A stretch of DNA of 64,000 nt, from contig NZ_JAHAFS010000003.1 of assembly GCF_018374135.1 (NCBI RefSeq), positions 1-64,000 of the forward strand, given 5' to 3'. Positions 49,576 through 58,648 of the stretch are shown here, one piece after another; position 1 is the first letter of the stretch; every line of letters starts with the position of its first letter. Below the pieces are notes generated by a model, which was not told the origin of the DNA, did not search any database, and worked only from the letters and a program-made list of their open reading frames with translations. A program made the translations under genes and the position numbers. Source of the stretch: Campylobacter gracilis (GTDB taxonomy: Bacteria > Campylobacterota > Campylobacteria > Campylobacterales > Campylobacteraceae).

Positions 49576-50172
49576 ATGATAGTAACCAACAAAGCCGTTG
49601 ATTTCACGGCAACTGCGGTTTTAGGCAACAACGAAATAGTCGAGGATTTCAACCTCTATAAAAATATCGGCGAAAAAGGCGCGGTCGTATTCTTTTATCC
49701 AAAAGATTTTACCTTCGTCTGCCCGAGCGAGATCATCGCATTCGATCACAGATATCAAGATTTCAAATCCAAAGGTATCGAAGTTATCGGCGTTAGCTGC
49801 GATAGCGAGTTTACGCACCTTGCATGGAAAAATACTCCGGTAAATGCAGGCGGTATCGGCAAAGTGCAGTTCCCGCTAGTTTCGGATATCACAAAAGATA
49901 TCGCGCGCAGCTTCGACGTGCTGTTCGGCAACGCCGTAGCGCTTCGCGGCAGCTTCCTACTCGATAAAGACGGCACCGTCCGCCACGCCGTCATCAACGA
50001 CCTACCGCTAGGCCGAAATATCGACGAGATGCTAAGAATGGTCGATACGATGCTATTTACAAACGAGCACGGCGAGGTCTGCCCTGCAGGCTGGCACAAG
50101 GGCGATGCAGGGATGAAAGCAGACCCTAAAGGCGTCGCGGATTATCTAGGCAAAAATGCGAGCAAACTATAA
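49576..50172 (+). CDS. ahpC: Peroxiredoxin AhpC (2-Cys)
   Basis: 198 aa. Peroxidatic Cys in TFVCPSEI, resolving Cys in EVCPAGWH. Reduces hydrogen peroxide and organic peroxides; typically recycled by a thioredoxin in Campylobacter. LLDKDGTVRHAVINDLPLGRN is the family block before the C-terminus. Transcribed alone from the promoter upstream. Confidence 0.96.
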   Translation: MIVTNKAVDFTATAVLGNNEIVEDFNLYKNIGEKGAVVFFYPKDFTFVCPSEIIAFDHRYQDFKSKGIEVIGVSCDSEFTHLAWKNTPVNAGGIGKVQFPLVSDITKDIARSFDVLFGNAVALRGSFLLDKDGTVRHAVINDLPLGRNIDEMLRMVDTMLFTNEHGEVCPAGWHKGDAGMKADPKGVADYLGKNASKL

Positions 50173-50543
50173 GTTGTAAAATTCTTCGCGCGGGCATACG
50201 AATTCTAGCCGTATAAGGTTTAAATTTGAGCCTTGCATAGGCTATTAAAGCTCGCGAAGCTTTCTAAATTCCGCTGCCAAAATTTTAAGTCGCGGCGGCG
50301 GAATTCCAAAAATTCCAAAAATTCCAAAAATTCCAAAAATTCCAAAAATTCCAAAAATTCCAAAAATTCCAAAAATTCCAAAAATTCCAAAAATTCCGTT
50401 TCTTGAAATTCTACAAGTAAAATTTCAAAACTGCAAGTAAAATCCCAAATCCTTGGCAAAATTTCACTCATAACAAAGCTCGCAAAATCATACTTTAAAC
50501 TAGCTTTTGCTACAATCGCGCGTTTTTAAATCCAAGGACAATT
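50173..50543. other. 371-bp intergenic region with a 9-bp tandem array
   Basis: No called gene. It contains the AATTCCAAA array (50302-50397) and the leader of the peptidase gene, with AAGGAC just before its ATG. Confidence 0.6.
50302..50397. repeat. 9-bp tandem repeat, 10 full units plus a partial one
   Basis: Unit AATTCCAAA, perfectly repeated from 50302 to 50391 and ending with AATTCC at 50392-50397. Units are identical, so the array is young and probably variable in number. Starts 147 bp before the peptidase ATG. Confidence 0.95.
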
Positions 50544-53276
50544 ATGAAAAAGCTTATATTTTTTATCTCCGCCCTGCTTTGCTCTTTGAGCCTTTACTCC
50601 GCAGATACCAACCCGGACGCGCCACTTAAACTCGATCCTAGCGTAGTGCACGGTGAGCTGGCAAACGGCGTGAAATTTTATATCCTCAAAAACGACGTGC
50701 CGAAAAATAGTGCGCTTTTTTACCTCAACGTAGCCGCGGGCAGTGTCGATGAAAATGACGACGAGCAGGGCTTAGCGCATTTTGTCGAACATATGGCGTT
50801 CAATGGCAGCGAACATTTTGATAAAAACGAGCTAGTCCACACCCTGCAGCGCCTTGGAGTGAAATTCGGCGCCGATCTCAATGCGCAAACAGGCTTTGAA
50901 AACACCACATACAACATCCAAGCCCAAGTAAGCGATGAGACGCTAAAGGACGTATTTTTGGTACTGCGCGATTATGCAGGCGGCGTAAAATTTGACGAGA
51001 ACGAAACGCAAAAGGAAAAAGGCGTCATCTTAGAAGAAGCAAAAAAAGGCTTTGAGAGGCGCTTTTATGAAAAGCGCGCCACATATTTATACCCTAATTC
51101 CATATTTTCAAGACGCTTTCCGATCGGACAAAATGAAATCATCAAAGGCGCCACTGGCGAGCAACTAAAAAAATTCTATGCGCGCAACTACCTTCCTAGC
51201 GCCATTAGCATCATAGTCGTAGGCGACGTAAAAATTGAGCAGATTAAAAACCTAATCAAGCAAAATTTTAGCTCTCTTTCTGCGCACGGCGAAAAAATCC
51301 CGCGCGATCTTAGCCTACGCCCATTTGAAGGCGGGCTAGCAAGCACTGTAGAGCCCGAGCTCGGCACTAATGTCGCTAGCGTGCTTTACGCAGGCAAATA
51401 TGAGCCGCTAAGAAGCTACGGTGCGCTTAAAAATGAGTGGCTGCAAGCCTACGTATCGAGGCTGATGGAGCTTGGATACGACGCGATGAATGTAAATGCC
51501 AAAATTCCGCTTAAAGCCTATTTCGGCTCGGACGATCTGTTTAAAAACCGCAGACTATACAGCATAAGCGCAAATATTTTTAATTTCGACGCCAACGCCA
51601 CGCTAAGTAGTCTTTTTAGCGCGATCAAAGGGGTGCGCGAACACGGATTTAACAATGACGATTTTGATAGCGTTAAGGCGGAATTTAAACATCAAGTGCA
51701 AGCCGATCTGCTTAAAAACGATACACAAAGTGCGCAAATAGGGGCATTACTTGATTTCGTACAAAACGGCAATGTAAAGCTTAGTAAGCAAGACGAGCAC
51801 GATCTAAGCCTCAAGGCGTTAGAAGAAATAACGCTAGCAGATGTTAATAAATTTTTCTCAAAGATAACAGATGGAGCGAGATTTACGGAGATTATCTCGG
51901 CAAAGGATTTGGGCATTAGCCAAAAAGACGCGGAGCTGCTCTACGAAAAAGCGGTGCCGTTTAATTTCGCTGCTTCGAAGCTTGCTTCAAAGCAGCTTGC
52001 GGGAGCAGATCTAAAAGAGATGGAATTTAAAGCACAAAAAGGCGCTAGCGACACTGAAATTTTGGAGTTTAAAAACGGCGCGAAGGTAATTTTAAAGCCT
52101 CTTAAAAGCGAGAAAAATAAAATCGCCCTCGCAGCCGTTAAAAAAGGCGGCTACGCGCATTTCGGCAAAGCTCGTGGCGAAATTCTAACCGCGCTGCTAA
52201 ACTCAGGCACCATAGGCGAGCTAAACGAATATGAGGCGGGACGCTTGACCTCAAAATTTGATTATAAGCTAAGATTTAGGATGGATGACGCGGACTGCGG
52301 TTTTAGAGGCGCAGGAGCAGATCTGGAGGCGATGGCACACGAGCTTTACGCAAGATTTAGCGAGCCACTAATTCATGCAAGCTCGCTTACAAAATACAAA
52401 ACCGACGCGCTTTCGGCTATCGCGCTACGAGACGAGACGGCGGAATTTAAATTCGGCGAGCAAATTTTAAAATCGCTATATTCGGGAGATACGGCTCGCA
52501 AGCGGCCGCTTGGCGTGGATGACGTAAAGAGCGCAAATATTGCCGATTTACAGCGCGATGCGAATGAAATTTTTTCAGGCGCTGGAGATTTTATCTTCGT
52601 GCTTAGTGGCGATTTTGAGCCTGCACGCGCAAAACAAATCCTAGCCAAATATATCGGCAATCTAAAGCCAGGCGTAAACAGCGCTACGCCTAAAACTTTG
52701 ATGCTAAATACTTCTAGCGGCGAGATTGTGCAAGATTACGGCGATAGTGATAAAAGCGAAGTTCGGATGATTTTTTCAAACTATGAGCTGCAAAATTTCG
52801 ACTTTTCAGACACTTATAAATTTCAAGCGTTAAAAAGCGTGCTAAGCAATCGCATCGTCGAGCAGATCCGCGAGGCACGCGGACAAATTTACTCGGCGAT
52901 GGTGCATAGCGCCTATGTGCGTGAGCCACAAATCGCAGCGAGCTTGAATGTATCATTTTCTACCGAGCCGAAAGACGCCAGTGCGGTTGCAGCAAGCGTG
53001 AGTGAAATTTTAAAGCAGATCGAAAGCTCCGGCGCGAAAGATAGCGAGCTGGCAAATTTCAAAAAAGCGCAAATTTTATCGACTAAAAGAGCTGCGCAGA
53101 CGAATGATTTTTGGCTTGCCAATATCACTGTGCACGAGCTTTACGGCTATCCGCTCTATGACGAAAAAAGCTACGCAGCAAGCATAAACGCAGTAAAAAG
53201 CGCGGACGTACAGGAAGCGGCGCAAATGCTAAGCGGTAGGCTATTTACGGCGATTTTAAATCCAAAGGAGCGTTGA
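50544..53276 (+). CDS. Periplasmic M16 zinc peptidase (PqqL-like)
   Basis: 910 aa. Sec signal peptide MKKLIFFISALLCSLSLYSA. N-terminal M16 domain has HFVEHMAFNGSEHF (inverted zinc motif HxxEH) and the distal Glu region (EEAKKGFERR). A second, inactive M16 domain follows. Predicted periplasmic, like E. coli PqqL. Ends TGATG over the start of the SbmA-like transporter, indicating coupled translation. Could degrade peptides or siderophore-protein complexes; substrate unknown. Confidence 0.9.
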   Translation: MKKLIFFISALLCSLSLYSADTNPDAPLKLDPSVVHGELANGVKFYILKNDVPKNSALFYLNVAAGSVDENDDEQGLAHFVEHMAFNGSEHFDKNELVHTLQRLGVKFGADLNAQTGFENTTYNIQAQVSDETLKDVFLVLRDYAGGVKFDENETQKEKGVILEEAKKGFERRFYEKRATYLYPNSIFSRRFPIGQNEIIKGATGEQLKKFYARNYLPSAISIIVVGDVKIEQIKNLIKQNFSSLSAHGEKIPRDLSLRPFEGGLASTVEPELGTNVASVLYAGKYEPLRSYGALKNEWLQAYVSRLMELGYDAMNVNAKIPLKAYFGSDDLFKNRRLYSISANIFNFDANATLSSLFSAIKGVREHGFNNDDFDSVKAEFKHQVQADLLKNDTQSAQIGALLDFVQNGNVKLSKQDEHDLSLKALEEITLADVNKFFSKITDGARFTEIISAKDLGISQKDAELLYEKAVPFNFAASKLASKQLAGADLKEMEFKAQKGASDTEILEFKNGAKVILKPLKSEKNKIALAAVKKGGYAHFGKARGEILTALLNSGTIGELNEYEAGRLTSKFDYKLRFRMDDADCGFRGAGADLEAMAHELYARFSEPLIHASSLTKYKTDALSAIALRDETAEFKFGEQILKSLYSGDTARKRPLGVDDVKSANIADLQRDANEIFSGAGDFIFVLSGDFEPARAKQILAKYIGNLKPGVNSATPKTLMLNTSSGEIVQDYGDSDKSEVRMIFSNYELQNFDFSDTYKFQALKSVLSNRIVEQIREARGQIYSAMVHSAYVREPQIAASLNVSFSTEPKDASAVAASVSEILKQIESSGAKDSELANFKKAQILSTKRAAQTNDFWLANITVHELYGYPLYDEKSYAASINAVKSADVQEAAQMLSGRLFTAILNPKER

Positions 53277-54244
53277 TGTTTGCTTCATTTTTTAAAAACA
53301 AAAAATGGGCATTTTGGGCATATTCGGGAATATTTTTTCTAATTGCGATTAATTGGTATCAAACTACCTTAAATGTGAAAATAAACGAATGGTACCGCGC
53401 GTTTTATGATATGTGCCAAAACATAGATCGTCATACACTAAATGATTTCTATACACAGATGAAAGTTTTTTTATGGATAGCGATGCCCTACGTAGTCTCT
53501 GCGATTTCAGAACGATATGCAGCTCGTATTTGGACATTTAAATGGCGGGAAGCGATGACCTTTTCTTATTTTTCATACTGGAAAAAGGTAGGTAAAGATA
53601 TCGAAGGAAGCTCGCAACGTATCCAAGAAGATATCTTTCGCTTCTCAAGAACTATCGAGGAAATGGGTACGAGAGTGCTTTCGGCAGCTATGACACTGTT
53701 TGCATTCATACCTGTGCTATGGGGGCTTAGTAGCAACGTTCCTTTTGAATTTCTAAAAAAAATTCCGGGCTCACTTGTTTGGATTGCACTTGCAATCAGC
53801 ATCGGTGGACTAATAATTTCTTGGCTGGTTGGCTGGTATCTACCGAGACTGGAATACAACAATCAAAAGGTCGAGGCGGCCTTTAGAAAAGAACTTGTTT
53901 TTGCGGAGGAGGATAAGATAAATTACGCAAGCGAGGAAAAAATTCTTTCATTATTTGATAAGATCAAATATAACTATTTTAAACTGTATCTGCATTACTG
54001 TTATTTTGATATGTGGTTCAACTCATTTTCGCAATTTCTAATGATCGTACCTTACTTGATAATGGGTCCTGGGTTATTTACTAAGGTAATTACACTTGGA
54101 GTTATGGTGCAGGTAAGCAACGCCTTTAATCAGGTGCGCGGTAGTTTTAGTATTTTTATGAATAACTGGACGACGATCACGGAGCTGCGCTCAATCCATA
54201 TGCGACTTAAAGAGTTTGAAAAAAATATCGATTACAAGGGCTAG
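53276..54244 (+). CDS. SbmA/BacA-like peptide transporter
   Basis: 322 aa from the ATG at 53276 (AAAGGAG at 53264-53270), which overlaps the peptidase stop by 1 bp. About seven helices. INWYQTTLNVKINEWYRAFYD and AARIWTFKWREAMTF, QRIQEDIFRFSR and a final LRSIHMRLKEFEK resemble SbmA, a proton-driven importer of peptides lacking an ATPase. The peptidase-transporter coupling suggests uptake of peptide fragments. Confidence 0.85.
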   Translation: MFASFFKNKKWAFWAYSGIFFLIAINWYQTTLNVKINEWYRAFYDMCQNIDRHTLNDFYTQMKVFLWIAMPYVVSAISERYAARIWTFKWREAMTFSYFSYWKKVGKDIEGSSQRIQEDIFRFSRTIEEMGTRVLSAAMTLFAFIPVLWGLSSNVPFEFLKKIPGSLVWIALAISIGGLIISWLVGWYLPRLEYNNQKVEAAFRKELVFAEEDKINYASEEKILSLFDKIKYNYFKLYLHYCYFDMWFNSFSQFLMIVPYLIMGPGLFTKVITLGVMVQVSNAFNQVRGSFSIFMNNWTTITELRSIHMRLKEFEKNIDYKG

Positions 54245-54275
54245 ATAAAATTTCGCCCGCACTTTGCGACCCAAA

Positions 54276-54303
54276 ATTTCACTTTCTAAATTTAAAGTGA
54301 AAT
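54276..54303. terminator. Bidirectional hairpin between sbmA-like and cyd operons
   Basis: ATTTCACTTT (54276-54285), 8-nt loop, AAAGTGAAAT (54294-54303), perfect 10-bp stem with weaker outer pairing (TTGCG near 54264, CGCAA near 54311). It lies between the two convergent gene ends. No clean T tract, so moderate confidence as terminator. Confidence 0.55.
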
Positions 54304-54336
54304 CCCAGGCCGCAAGCTTTTAAAATTTCTACGCTT

Positions 54337-54441
54337 TTACTGCTCTCTTTTTTCGTGATGAGTAATGTTTAGCTTTATAAATTTATAGCTTCCTACGAGT
54401 AAGATTATCCAAATCGCGATGAAAACTAAAGATTTGATCAT
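54337..54441 (-). CDS. Small membrane protein (CydX-like)
   Basis: 34 aa. MIKSLVFIAIWIILLVGSYK forms one helix followed by a hydrophilic end (NITHHEKREQ). AAGGA 6 nt before the ATG at 54441. It lies 129 bp downstream of cydB on the same strand, the position of CydX/CydS-type small subunits that stabilise cytochrome bd. No sequence proof of homology; the name is positional. Confidence 0.65.
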   Translation of the reverse strand: MIKSLVFIAIWIILLVGSYKFIKLNITHHEKREQ

Positions 54442-54570
54442 TTTTAATCCTTAAAATTTTTATAATGCGGCGCATAAAAAGCGCCGCCGATATGAAATTT
54501 AACTAAGCGCAAAAGCGCGCAGTGCCTCGCCACCACACGGCGCGCGGAAACCATGCTGGAGCTGGCGCGC

Positions 54571-55677
54571 CTAATAATGCTCGTTAGCAAGCCCTTCTTT
54601 ATCGAGCTTCTTAGCATCCATTGCGCGCCAAACGTAGCTGATGTATCCGAGTACGAAAGGCACCAGAAACGACACGTAAAACATCGTCTTAAGCGTATAG
54701 AGGCTCGAGCTTGCATTTGCCAAAGTAAGAGAGCTTTGTAGGTCGAAATTTGACGGATAAAACGCCGTGTGATTTAGTCCTAGGATCAAAAATACGCTCG
54801 TTACCGCGCATACGACGCCCATGCCGTAGAAAAATATCCCGCGCACGCTGCTTGTAAATGCGCCTTTGACGATGCCCACCAGCACCAGCACGACGCCCAG
54901 CAGCAGCAAGACTAGCGCCACAGGCAGGCTTAGGTAGTTATGCAGATACTTAAAGCTCTCAAGGCTTACGACGCCGTCGGCGCCGATCGCGTAGCCCTGC
55001 TTTAGCAAAACCCACGCCAAAAACGCGATGAAAAAAACCAAAAACGCGCTAGCATTAAATTTAAGCGAGGCTTTGAGCTTGGCGATCATTTCGGGCTCGG
55101 CGATATTGTTCATCAAATATAAGCTCGCTCCCGTCCTAGCGCAGAAAAATAGCGCAAACCCCAAGATGTAATTAAACGGATTTGCTAGCGCTTCAAGCCC
55201 GCGAGCGGAGTTTTTCCACTGCACGAAATTATTATCGCCCAGCGCAAACTCGCTACCGCTAAAAAGCGTTGAGACGATGATACCAAGCAGGATCGTGCCC
55301 AGCGAGCCGTTTATAAAAAGAAAGGCTTCATAAGTTTTAGCGCCCAAGAAATTATCGGGCTTTTTTCTGTACTCGTAGGCGACGGCTTGGATTATAAAGC
55401 AAAAAAGCAGAGCCATCCACGCCCAATACGCCCCGCCGAAGCTAGTCGCATAAAACAGCGGAAACGCCGCAAAGCACGCCCCGCCGAACATCACGAGCGT
55501 AGTAAACGTGAGCTCCCATTTCTTGCCGATGGAATTTATTATAAAATCCTTCTCGGTTTCATTTTTCGCCAGCGTAAAAAGCAGCGTCTGACCGCCCTGC
55601 ACGAAGAGCATAAAAACCAAAATTCCGCCCAGAAGCGAAACCACGCACCACCAATAAATTTGAAAAATTTCGTGCAT
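54571..55677 (-). CDS. cydB: Cytochrome bd oxidase subunit II
   Basis: 368 aa, about eight helices. IYWWCVVSLLGGILVFMLFVQGGQTLLF, GANNF-like region AFFFC, ALGDNNFVQWK and the late FYPSNFDLQSSLTLANASSS are CydB features. Follows cydA by 1 base. Subunit II supports assembly and the quinol oxidase. Confidence 0.94.
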   Translation of the reverse strand: MHEIFQIYWWCVVSLLGGILVFMLFVQGGQTLLFTLAKNETEKDFIINSIGKKWELTFTTLVMFGGACFAAFPLFYATSFGGAYWAWMALLFCFIIQAVAYEYRKKPDNFLGAKTYEAFLFINGSLGTILLGIIVSTLFSGSEFALGDNNFVQWKNSARGLEALANPFNYILGFALFFCARTGASLYLMNNIAEPEMIAKLKASLKFNASAFLVFFIAFLAWVLLKQGYAIGADGVVSLESFKYLHNYLSLPVALVLLLLGVVLVLVGIVKGAFTSSVRGIFFYGMGVVCAVTSVFLILGLNHTAFYPSNFDLQSSLTLANASSSLYTLKTMFYVSFLVPFVLGYISYVWRAMDAKKLDKEGLANEHY

Positions 55678-55678
55678 C

Positions 55679-57202
55679 TTAAAATCCTATCTTTATCTGT
55701 TTTAGCATGATCTTTATCTCGGCTATGAATAAAACCGTAAATAAAACCGCAAAGAGCATAAACGAGATCATTATATTCGTCCCCGCCAGGCTAGTAGCCG
55801 CAACGCCCACCGGCATGAGATCTTGTATCGCCCACGGCTGGCGCCCTACTTCGGCTACTATCCAGCCCGCCTCGCACGCGACGTATCCCAGAGGGATGCT
55901 AAATACGCAAAGCCATAAAATTTTCTTGTATTCGGCGAGATTCTTTCGCATCGCCAAAAATAGCGTCACGAAAAATAGCAAGATAAAATAGCTTCCCAGA
56001 GCCACCATCACGTGGAAGCTATAAAAGGTAAGCGCCACGGGAGGAACGATCTGCTTCGCGTCGTCAAGGTAGCCGTAGCCTAAATTTTGCATATTTTGGT
56101 TACCGAATAAAATTTCGCGCGCCTGCTGCATCGCAGCGGTATCATTGGCGTCTTTGGCGACCTTATAATCCTTTAGCGCTTGCAGGGCGATTTTGCCTTT
56201 TTTGATCTTTTTATCCGCGCCTTCGATGCCGAATTTTTCATTTCCGAATACCAGATCATCGATGCCCGGCGTGAAATTATCAAGCCCCCTCGTGGCCATT
56301 AGCCCTAGCGCATAAGGCGCTTTAATCTCAAATAAAAACGGCTCTTTATCGTCTCCCGCGGTTTTGCTCGGATTTAAAACTCCCGCCGCAACGATGCCCG
56401 CGTTTACTTCGCCTTTATACAGACCCTCCATCGCCGCAAGCTTCATCGGCTGCTTTTGCGCGACCTGATAGGCGCTCTCGTCGCCGCTAAATAGCACGAA
56501 AAGCGAGCTTAGCATACCGAAGCTTGCCGCTACGATGAAGCTTTTTTTAGCAAGCGCGAAGTCTTTGTTTTTTAGCATATAAAACGCCGAAATTCCAAGC
56601 ACGAAAAGCGCCGCGGTAATATAGCCGCCGCCGACGGTATGTAAAAATTTGGCCACTCCGAAGTGAGATAGCGCGATATCTAAAAAATTGCTCATCTCGT
56701 TGCGCATCGTATCGGGATTAAAGCTCGTGCCAACAGGGTTTTGCATCCAAGCATTCGCAATTAGAATCCAATACGCGCTTAAATTTGATCCGATCGCCAC
56801 GAGCCAGGTTGAAAGAAGATGAAATTTCTTGCTTACGCGATCCCAACCGAAAAACATTACCGCAAAGAAGGTAGCCTCTAAGAAAAACGCGAGCAAGCCC
56901 TCGATCGCAAGCGGCGCGCCGAAGATGTCGCCCACGAACCAGCTATAATTCGCCCAGTTGGTGCCGAACTCAAACTCCATTATGATGCCGGTCGCGACGC
57001 CGATGGCAAAATTTATACCGAAAAGGCGCAGCCAAAATTTAGTGATCTTGAGCCACTCCTGCTTACCGGTCGCGACATATAGGCTCTCCATAAACGCCAC
57101 GATAAAGCTAAGCCCCAGCGTTAGGGGCACGAAAAGAAAGTGATAAAGCGCCGTGAGCGCAAACTGCGCCCTCGACCAATCCACGCTAGCAAGCTCTTGC
57201 AT
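55679..57202 (-). CDS. cydA: Cytochrome bd oxidase subunit I
   Basis: 507 aa. WSRAQFALTALYHFLFVPLTLGLS with an early His (heme ligand), GATGxxMEFEFGTNW-type GVATGIIMEFEFGTNWANY, EATFFAVMFFGWDRV, and SHFGVAKFLHTVGGGYITAA. Quinol-oxidising terminal oxidase with high oxygen affinity. A long Q-loop (about 250-330) is of E. coli type in length. First large gene of the operon after the 69-aa protein. Confidence 0.95.
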   Translation of the reverse strand: MQELASVDWSRAQFALTALYHFLFVPLTLGLSFIVAFMESLYVATGKQEWLKITKFWLRLFGINFAIGVATGIIMEFEFGTNWANYSWFVGDIFGAPLAIEGLLAFFLEATFFAVMFFGWDRVSKKFHLLSTWLVAIGSNLSAYWILIANAWMQNPVGTSFNPDTMRNEMSNFLDIALSHFGVAKFLHTVGGGYITAALFVLGISAFYMLKNKDFALAKKSFIVAASFGMLSSLFVLFSGDESAYQVAQKQPMKLAAMEGLYKGEVNAGIVAAGVLNPSKTAGDDKEPFLFEIKAPYALGLMATRGLDNFTPGIDDLVFGNEKFGIEGADKKIKKGKIALQALKDYKVAKDANDTAAMQQAREILFGNQNMQNLGYGYLDDAKQIVPPVALTFYSFHVMVALGSYFILLFFVTLFLAMRKNLAEYKKILWLCVFSIPLGYVACEAGWIVAEVGRQPWAIQDLMPVGVAATSLAGTNIMISFMLFAVLFTVLFIAEIKIMLKQIKIGF

Positions 57203-57204
57203 TC

Positions 57205-57414
57205 CTACTCCTTAGTCAAATTTTTATAGATGAAATCGATTTTTTCTTGATCGGTTTTAAATTTAGAATCCAAGTTTTCGTTGAAAATGAAAAATTTAAG
57301 TAGCACAAAAATTATAAATAGCTTGATCAAAATCACCGCCCATAGTGTTTTGCCAAGCTTCATCGAAGCAAATCCGTGCGCGTAAAATTTTAAAATTTTA
57401 CCGAAAAACATCAA
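57205..57414 (-). CDS. DUF4492-type small membrane protein
   Basis: 69 aa. One hydrophobic helix (ILIKLFIIFVLLKFFIF) after an amphipathic start (FGKILKFYAHGFASMKLGKT). DUF4492 genes commonly precede cydA in Campylobacter and Bacteroidetes. Two bases before the cydA ATG, so co-translated. The role is unknown; presumably an assembly or accessory subunit. Confidence 0.8.
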   Translation of the reverse strand: MMFFGKILKFYAHGFASMKLGKTLWAVILIKLFIIFVLLKFFIFNENLDSKFKTDQEKIDFIYKNLTKE

Positions 57415-57862
57415 ATTTTAACCTTTAGCAATTATTAGTTTATATTTTTTATTGTATAACAATTAATTAAAATTTAGCTTTAAATTTTGAAATTTTGGTA
57501 ATAATTTTATCTTTTTAATAAACGCCTCGGTCTTGCGCGATCTCGCTCAAGTAAGTTTTATGGTATAATTCACAATCACATTTTACTTAAACTGCACAAA
57601 ATTTTAGAATAGAACATATCAAGAAGCAAGTAGAAAAATATGCGAGGTTTTGCCAAGCATCTTTGTGCCTAATTTGTAGCTATTTTAATAGAATTTTTTT
57701 CCAGGCAAATTAACGCGCCTCAGCTGAAAGCAGACGTAAGAATTTTAAAATCAAACGCCCAAAGCTACACGATACAAAATTTAAGAACGGATAATTAACT
57801 CGACGCAAAATTTAAAGCATTTCGTTAGGCTAGGCGGATAATTGAAAAGCCTAAGAGCCGAT
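57415..57862. other. 448-bp intergenic region with an orphan promoter
   Basis: AT-rich. It holds the cyd promoter (minus strand, not pinpointed). A plus-strand TATAAT at 57564-57569 has no gene downstream in the same direction; the sequence 57575-57710 could be a small RNA. Confidence 0.5.
57564..57569 (+). promoter_or_regulatory. Possible orphan -10 box (TATAAT)
   Basis: TATAAT in the plus direction, pointing into the 3' end of the aroE gene on the opposite strand. No coding frame follows. A T-rich run at about 57690-57701 (AATTTTTTTC) could end a transcript of about 120 nt. Confidence 0.35.
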
Positions 57863-58648
57863 TTAGCGTAAATTTGCAGCATGACTCATCAGCGCCATAA
57901 TCTCTGCTAAGTCGAATTTGCCGCCGAAAAAGAGATTGAAAGCAAGCGCGCCCTGATTTATCAGCATCTCTTTACCGTCTTTTGTAGGCAAATTTTTTGC
58001 GCGTGCGGCTTGCAAAAACGGAGTCTGCTTGCCATAGATCGCATCAAAAGCAAATTTTGCGCGGGATAAAATTTCATCTATTACCCCCTCGGGCGCAGGC
58101 AGCGCGTCATCTTTGAGTCCCGCGCCGGTGGCATTGACGATCAGATCGTAGTCTTTGGATCTAAAATTTTCATAAGTAAAAAATTCCTCGCAGCCGAAGT
58201 CAAAATCTTTTGCGCTGCGATTTAGGATGTCAAATTTCACGCCGTTTTTGCTTAGCGCGTAGCCGATTGCCCGCGTCGTGCCGCCCGCGCCTAAAATAAG
58301 CGCGTTGCGAATCTCGCCAAAGCCCAAGATCGCGCAGAAAAACCCCTGCGCATCGGTGTTAAAGCCGTGCAGCGCGCCGCCTTTTAGCACTAGAGTGTTA
58401 ACCGAGCCGATCCTCTGCGCAGCCTCACTTAGGACATCGCATGCTTTAAATGCGTCAAGCTTAAAAGGCACGGTCACATTCGCGCCCGTAAGCTCTAAAG
58501 CTTCAAATTTAGCTCGCAGCTCCTCGCCGCGCTGCAGCAAAACTCGCCCATAGTAGGCGTCTAGGGCTAGAAATTTTATAGCGTAATTATGAAGTAGCGG
58601 CGAGAGAGAGTGGGCGATCGGGTTGCCGAAAACCGCAAATCTGTCCAC
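57863..58648 (-). CDS. aroE: Shikimate dehydrogenase
   Basis: 261 aa, NADP-dependent reduction of dehydroshikimate. GNPIAHSLSPLLHN (substrate), GANVTVPFKL, NTDAQG, GAGGTTRAIGYAL (NADP). The start overlaps the SPOR gene's stop by 1 base, the C. jejuni order. Confidence 0.95.
   Translation of the reverse strand: MDRFAVFGNPIAHSLSPLLHNYAIKFLALDAYYGRVLLQRGEELRAKFEALELTGANVTVPFKLDAFKACDVLSEAAQRIGSVNTLVLKGGALHGFNTDAQGFFCAILGFGEIRNALILGAGGTTRAIGYALSKNGVKFDILNRSAKDFDFGCEEFFTYENFRSKDYDLIVNATGAGLKDDALPAPEGVIDEILSRAKFAFDAIYGKQTPFLQAARAKNLPTKDGKEMLINQGALAFNLFFGGKFDLAEIMALMSHAANLR

Noticed and set aside
50302..50397. Tandem array as a CRISPR
   Set aside because: Nine-bp units without spacers.
50220..50471. 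Minus-strand open frame of 83 codons with a Leu-Glu-Phe repeat
   Set aside because: Its repeat is simply the translation of the 9-bp array; no ribosome binding site or homology was seen.
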